From assembly GCA_902775555.1 (NCBI GenBank), contig CACYMQ010000011.1, positions 1 to 64,000 on the forward strand: a stretch of 64,000 nt of DNA. The letters are read 5' to 3'. Below the pieces are notes generated by a model that had not been told where the DNA came from, made no database searches, and worked only from the letters and a program-made list of their open reading frames with translations. Numbering within the stretch: position 1 is the stretch's first letter; every line of letters begins with the position of its first letter. A program made the position numbers and the translations under genes. This document shows, piece after piece, positions 60,943 to 64,000 of this stretch. Origin of the DNA: an uncultured Lachnospiraceae bacterium. GTDB lineage: Bacteria; Bacillota; Clostridia; Lachnospirales; Lachnospiraceae.

Positions 60943-61581
60943 ATGATATATGTGATTTTTCTGAGAGAATCAAATCATCAGCGGCTTAGCCCTATTGTCG
61001 GCTTACAGCAGGAAACCGGAGGATATGTTCGTTTCATACATCCGGTCTATAGAGGGACCGGTACAGGAGAGAGCAGATTTCTTTGCTCCCGCCATTCCTA
61101 TGATGAATATGTGATCGATCCGGATCTGGATGCCGGCAGTCGTTGTAACAGAATCCTGGATGCGCTCGTTGGCACAGGTACCGATCCGGACAGGGATTAT
61201 ATGATGCTGCTTACGGATGTTCCGCAGGATCGGGAAGAGTTATTGCAATGGCTACGATCGATGATACATGAAATCTCCGGCAACGAAAATGAATCGCCGG
61301 ATATCATTCTTGGGAAAACCGTGTGTGGTTCCACATCATTGGATCCGATTGTGATCGAGTCCCGTGAAGTGATCCGGTCACCCGGGGTGTACAAGGATCT
61401 TAGCTGCAGTATCAATGCAACAGCAATCCGGTTGGCAACACTAAAGGCATGTGGAGGCTTTTCGGAGGATCCGAAACTCGAAGGTTATGATATGGATCTG
61501 TTTCAAAGGATCAATAAGATTGGAAGAAACAGAGTGAGGTTGATCCAAAACCCGATCACGGTTCCCTCCGGAACGAATTAG
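60943..61581 (+). CDS. Hypothetical protein with glycosyltransferase-like C-terminus
   Basis: 212 residues from ATG at 60943 (a GTG at 60901 overlapping the dehydrogenase stop is the alternative start). MIYVIFLRESNHQRLSPIVG begins like the first strand of a GT-A fold, and the end CGGFSEDPKLEGYDMDLFQR resembles the G-G-F and E-D motifs of family-2 glycosyltransferases. The middle, with no clear D-x-D, is not recognised. No sugar genes lie near. The assignment is tentative. Confidence 0.5.
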   Translation: MIYVIFLRESNHQRLSPIVGLQQETGGYVRFIHPVYRGTGTGESRFLCSRHSYDEYVIDPDLDAGSRCNRILDALVGTGTDPDRDYMMLLTDVPQDREELLQWLRSMIHEISGNENESPDIILGKTVCGSTSLDPIVIESREVIRSPGVYKDLSCSINATAIRLATLKACGGFSEDPKLEGYDMDLFQRINKIGRNRVRLIQNPITVPSGTN

Positions 61582-61585
61582 ATGC

Positions 61586-61613
61586 TTACAAATAACGAGG
61601 AATATGATAGAAT
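61586..61613 (+). promoter_or_regulatory. Promoter of the superoxide reductase gene
   Basis: TTACAA at 61586-61591 and TAGAAT at 61608-61613 are 16 bases apart, with a TGA extension before the -10. Confidence 0.6.
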
Positions 61614-61682
61614 ATCGGATGATGCCTCTCCGGATGTGCGGGGCAGGATCTGTACTTACAATGAAAAGGAGGAACAGAAGCT

Positions 61683-62018
61683 ATGAAATTCTACAAGATT
61701 GATGACCAGATCGTGATCGGTGACGGGCTGTCCGCAGGAGAAGAGCTGATCCCGAATACTACGGATGCAGCGGGAGAGAAGCATGTGCCGGTGATCGCCG
61801 TTGACGGAGATACCGTTACGGTAACCGTGGGTTCCGTTGAGCACCCGATGCTGGAGGCACATTATATACAGTGGATCGTTCTTGAGACGGAGAACGGTTA
61901 TCAGAAGAGAGCCCTGACTCCTGCAGTGAAACCGCAGGCAGTATTTAAGACAACAGAGAAGGTAGTGGCAGCTTATGAGTACTGCAACCTGCACGGTCTC
62001 TGGAAAGCAGAAGCGTAA
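61683..62018 (+). CDS. Superoxide reductase (neelaredoxin/desulfoferrodoxin core)
   Basis: A 111-residue protein that reduces superoxide to peroxide without oxygen release, protecting an anaerobe. The iron site ligands are all visible: His in EKHVPVI, His in VEHPMLEAHYIQW (two), Cys and His in YEYCNLHGLWKA. The N-terminal rubredoxin-like FeCys4 domain of desulfoferrodoxins is absent; the Lys of the EKH segment matches the usual active-site Lys. AAAAGGAGG precedes the ATG. Its electron donor could be the flavodoxin encoded upstream or a rubredoxin elsewhere. Confidence 0.88.
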   Translation: MKFYKIDDQIVIGDGLSAGEELIPNTTDAAGEKHVPVIAVDGDTVTVTVGSVEHPMLEAHYIQWIVLETENGYQKRALTPAVKPQAVFKTTEKVVAAYEYCNLHGLWKAEA

Positions 62019-62031
62019 AGGAGAATAGAAA

Positions 62032-63108
62032 ATGTTACTGAATATGATAATCGGCGGCATCGGAGCTGTGCTTATCATCGCAGCCATCGCCCTGGGCGTG
62101 AGACTGGGAGTGACCGGAAAGGTGACTCCGAAGAAAAAAGGTGATGAGACAGTGATCGAAGTGGGAGAGGCGAAAGGGACGAAGACGATCCCTATCGTGA
62201 TGGGATGCTTTGGCCTGGTCCTTGTCATTTTCTCTCTGTCCTTTACCATCATCCCCACCGGCTTCACCGGTGTACGGGTGACCTTCGGTCAGGTAGAGCA
62301 GAATACCCTGCCACATGGTTTTAATTTCCATCTGCCGCTGATCCAGGAAATCGTGACGGTCAACAATAAGCAGCAGGACATCAAGTTCGACAACCCCATC
62401 ACCTCCGAGACCAGTGAGCGTAACGAGGTGACCTTCCAGGGGATCACGGTGACCTATCAGATCAACCCCGAGAAGTCGGCGTGGATCTATGCAAATGTAA
62501 CGAATTACGAGCAGGGTCTGGTAAATGAGTCCCTGGTGGCATCCTCCATCAAGACCTCATCCAAGACACTGTCTCCGGTGGACTGTACCAACCGCAGTAT
62601 CCTTGAGCCCATAGCAAAGGATAATATCCAGAAATCCCTGGATGAGAAGTATGGTCAGCAGGTGGTCTATGTGAACAAGGTCGTGATCTCCGATGCTACA
62701 TTTGATACGGAGTATGATCAGAAGATCGCGAAGAAGCAGCAGGCGCAGATCGATTACGAGACGCAGCAGATCGAGAACAAGAAGAATATCGAGAAGGCAC
62801 AGGCGGATGCTGAAGTACGGAAGACCCAGGCGGAAGCGGAAGGTAAGGCAAAGGTGATAGCGGCAGAGGCAGAGGCGGATGCGAACCGGAAGCTGTCCGA
62901 GTCCATCGACGCAAATGTGCTTCGCCACAAATACTATGAGACCTGGGACGGAAAGCTCCCGACGACGCTTGTAGGTGATGATGCCGCACAGGTGATGCTG
63001 GAAGTCGGAACCGGTGAGGACACTTCAAAGAAGCAGACCACACCCACGACCCAGGCAACTACCCAGCAGTCGACGACCGAGAGCACCGAGGCACCGGCAG
63101 GGGAGTAA
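62032..63108 (+). CDS. SPFH/Band 7 membrane protein (prohibitin-like)
   Basis: 358 residues. Two N-terminal membrane helices (LIIAAIALGVRLG; VMGCFGLVLVIFSLSFTIIP) are followed by the SPFH domain (PTGFTGVRVTFGQVEQNTLP, TVTYQINPEKSAWIY) and an Ala/Glu-rich coiled coil from about 235 to 300 (KAQADAEVRKTQAEAEGKAK). The tail is Thr/Gln-rich and low in complexity. These proteins form large membrane rings and act as scaffolds for proteases or membrane domains. It begins 13 bases after the superoxide reductase stop and is likely co-transcribed. Confidence 0.92.
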   Translation: MLLNMIIGGIGAVLIIAAIALGVRLGVTGKVTPKKKGDETVIEVGEAKGTKTIPIVMGCFGLVLVIFSLSFTIIPTGFTGVRVTFGQVEQNTLPHGFNFHLPLIQEIVTVNNKQQDIKFDNPITSETSERNEVTFQGITVTYQINPEKSAWIYANVTNYEQGLVNESLVASSIKTSSKTLSPVDCTNRSILEPIAKDNIQKSLDEKYGQQVVYVNKVVISDATFDTEYDQKIAKKQQAQIDYETQQIENKKNIEKAQADAEVRKTQAEAEGKAKVIAAEAEADANRKLSESIDANVLRHKYYETWDGKLPTTLVGDDAAQVMLEVGTGEDTSKKQTTPTTQATTQQSTTESTEAPAGE

Positions 63109-63186
63109 GACATTTCCGGGGATGGATATCCATGAGCATCTGGCCTCGCACGGCAGCCATGGATGGTTACCTGCGGGGAATAGCTC

Positions 63187-63215
63187 TTGCATCTGAATCG
63201 GGATGGGTTTATAAT
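63187..63215 (+). promoter_or_regulatory. Sigma-A-type promoter of the lipoprotein gene
   Basis: TTGCAT at 63187-63192 and a perfect TATAAT at 63210-63215 are 17 bases apart, 44 bases before the ATG. Confidence 0.8.
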
Positions 63216-63258
63216 CGTGTCTGAAATATTACCCTGAGGGGGGAACGGAGGTTAGGAT

Positions 63259-63606
63259 ATGAAGAAGTTTACGAAGAAACTGGTGGTTGTTCTTTGCCTG
63301 ATGATGCTGGCGACCGCTATGGTTGGCTGTGGCGGCAAGACCGATGCTGTTACAGGCTCATGGAAGCAGACCGATGAGGTGGACGGAAACTGGACCTTCA
63401 CTTTCAGCGATGGAAGCAAGGTGAAGTTCGTCGGCGAAACCACAGGGTTTGAGAGCGAAGGAACCTACAAGTTGGATGAGACAAATAAGAAGCTCACCGT
63501 TACGCTTGAGAAGTGGGATGCTCCGAAGGAGTTTGATTACACGCTCGATGGGAACACACTGGATCTGACCGAGACATATACACATTATCATCTGATCAAG
63601 CAGTAA
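63259..63606 (+). CDS. Small secreted lipoprotein
   Basis: 115 residues. Signal peptide KKFTKKLVVVLCLMMLATA is followed by the lipobox MVGC, so the mature protein would be lipid-anchored from Cys24. The mature part is a small beta domain (GSWKQTDEVDGNWTFTFSDG, GTYKLDETNKKLTVTLE, then DYTLDGNTLDLTETYTHY) of the lipocalin-like/DUF5640 pattern common in gut Firmicutes. GAGGTTAGG precedes the ATG and it has its own promoter and terminator. Function unknown. Confidence 0.85.
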   Translation: MKKFTKKLVVVLCLMMLATAMVGCGGKTDAVTGSWKQTDEVDGNWTFTFSDGSKVKFVGETTGFESEGTYKLDETNKKLTVTLEKWDAPKEFDYTLDGNTLDLTETYTHYHLIKQ

Positions 63607-63637
63607 ACGGCTTCTTGGATGATCCGGAGGCGTAGAG

Positions 63638-63677
63638 GTCTCTGCCCGGGGGAGGTAACTTCGGGCAGAGACTTTTT
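63638..63677 (+). terminator. Rho-independent terminator of the lipoprotein gene
   Basis: GTCTCTGCCCG pairs perfectly with CGGGCAGAGAC across a 13-base loop, followed by five T. Confidence 0.93.
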
Positions 63678-63762
63678 CTGTTGACACTCCGGCACTTGCG
63701 TGCGAAAATGTAGCGTAAGATTTTTGACCCCCGATCCCAAAGGGGGAAAGGAGACGACGTCA

Positions 63763-64000
63763 ATGAGAGTATTTGAAAAATCCCTGAAGTTGAATAATGT
63801 ATGCTATGATATCCGCGGTCCGGTCATGGACGAAGCCAACCGGATGCAGGCGGCGGGAGAGAAGGTCCTGAAGCTGAATATCGGAAATCCGGCACCCTTC
63901 GGGTTCCGTGCACCGGAATCCCTGGTGGAGCATATGGCAAAGGAACTGGTCAATAACGAGGGATACTCTGACTCCAAGGGTCTGGCGGAAGCCAGGGAAG
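63763..64000 (+). CDS. Pyridoxal-phosphate aminotransferase, AlaA-like, 3-prime end outside window
   Basis: The first 79 codons are visible: NNVCYDIRGPVMDEANRMQ, KVLKLNIGNPAPFGFRAPES, and EGYSDSKGLAEARE, the N-terminal arm of class I aminotransferases of the alanine transaminase (AlaA) type. The catalytic Lys lies beyond the window. AAAGGAG is nine bases upstream of the ATG. The exact amino-acid specificity is inferred from the N-terminal pattern only. Confidence 0.85.
   Translation, partial: MRVFEKSLKLNNVCYDIRGPVMDEANRMQAAGEKVLKLNIGNPAPFGFRAPESLVEHMAKELVNNEGYSDSKGLAEARE

Overview
The window looks like a chromosome segment of an anaerobic, mid-GC Firmicute, most likely a Lachnospiraceae-type Clostridium. 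This is an inference from gene families (zinc-ribbon/DUF5067-like protein, butanol-dehydrogenase-type iron alcohol dehydrogenase, superoxide reductase, glycerate kinase), strong AGGAGG ribosome sites and TTGACA/TATAAT promoters, not from a marker gene. No rRNA, tRNA, CRISPR array or intact prophage was seen.

Region by region. 0-6.7 kb: four small hypothetical genes, then a stress/repair and ADP-ribose group (bacterioferritin comigratory protein, beta-carbonic anhydrase, macrodomain, MmcQ-MGMT fusion, ADP-ribosylglycohydrolase), an orphan HipA-like kinase and a LURP-one-related protein. 6.7-12.9 kb: one 2062-residue cytoplasmic protein of unknown function with an internal duplication. 13-16.5 kb: a heterodimeric ABC exporter whose second half carries a frameshift. 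16.7-21.1 kb: an SbcD/SbcC-like pair and a membrane-anchored nuclease. 21.2-24.4 kb: phage debris (terminase and regulator remnants) around an MqsR-like toxin with an MqsA/Panacea antitoxin and a clean operator, plus KptA. 24.4-34 kb: accessory proteins, a P-loop protein, a NYN-domain protein, glycerate kinase and membrane proteins.

29.3-50.5 kb is the most striking part. Twelve copies of a long palindromic repeat (arms built on GGGACGATTGGGGACGG) lie between genes. A REP-associated tyrosine transposase (RAYT) sits between two of the copies. The same stretch holds a complete Wadjet anti-plasmid operon, jetABCD, with repeat copies before jetA, between jetB and jetC, between jetC and jetD, and after jetD. 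Paired substitutions in the arms of several copies keep the stem matched.

50.5-58.3 kb is a minus-strand cluster: a MATE transporter fused to an RsbW-like ATPase domain, a tandem sugar-transfer-type ATP-grasp protein, a GH3-like acyl-adenylating enzyme, and a membrane-bound RsbU/SpoIIE phosphatase. This looks like an uncharacterised export/conjugation pathway with its own partner-switch signalling parts. 58.4-64 kb: a histone-H1-like Lys/Ala protein with a frameshift, flavodoxin, an alcohol dehydrogenase split by an in-frame TAG, superoxide reductase, an SPFH protein, a lipoprotein and the start of an aminotransferase.

Three otherwise intact genes carry single-base lesions, so either the sequence has errors or this is a decaying accessory region. 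Three other reading frames have a good ribosome site but an ATT or ATC, not ATG, exactly eight bases downstream.
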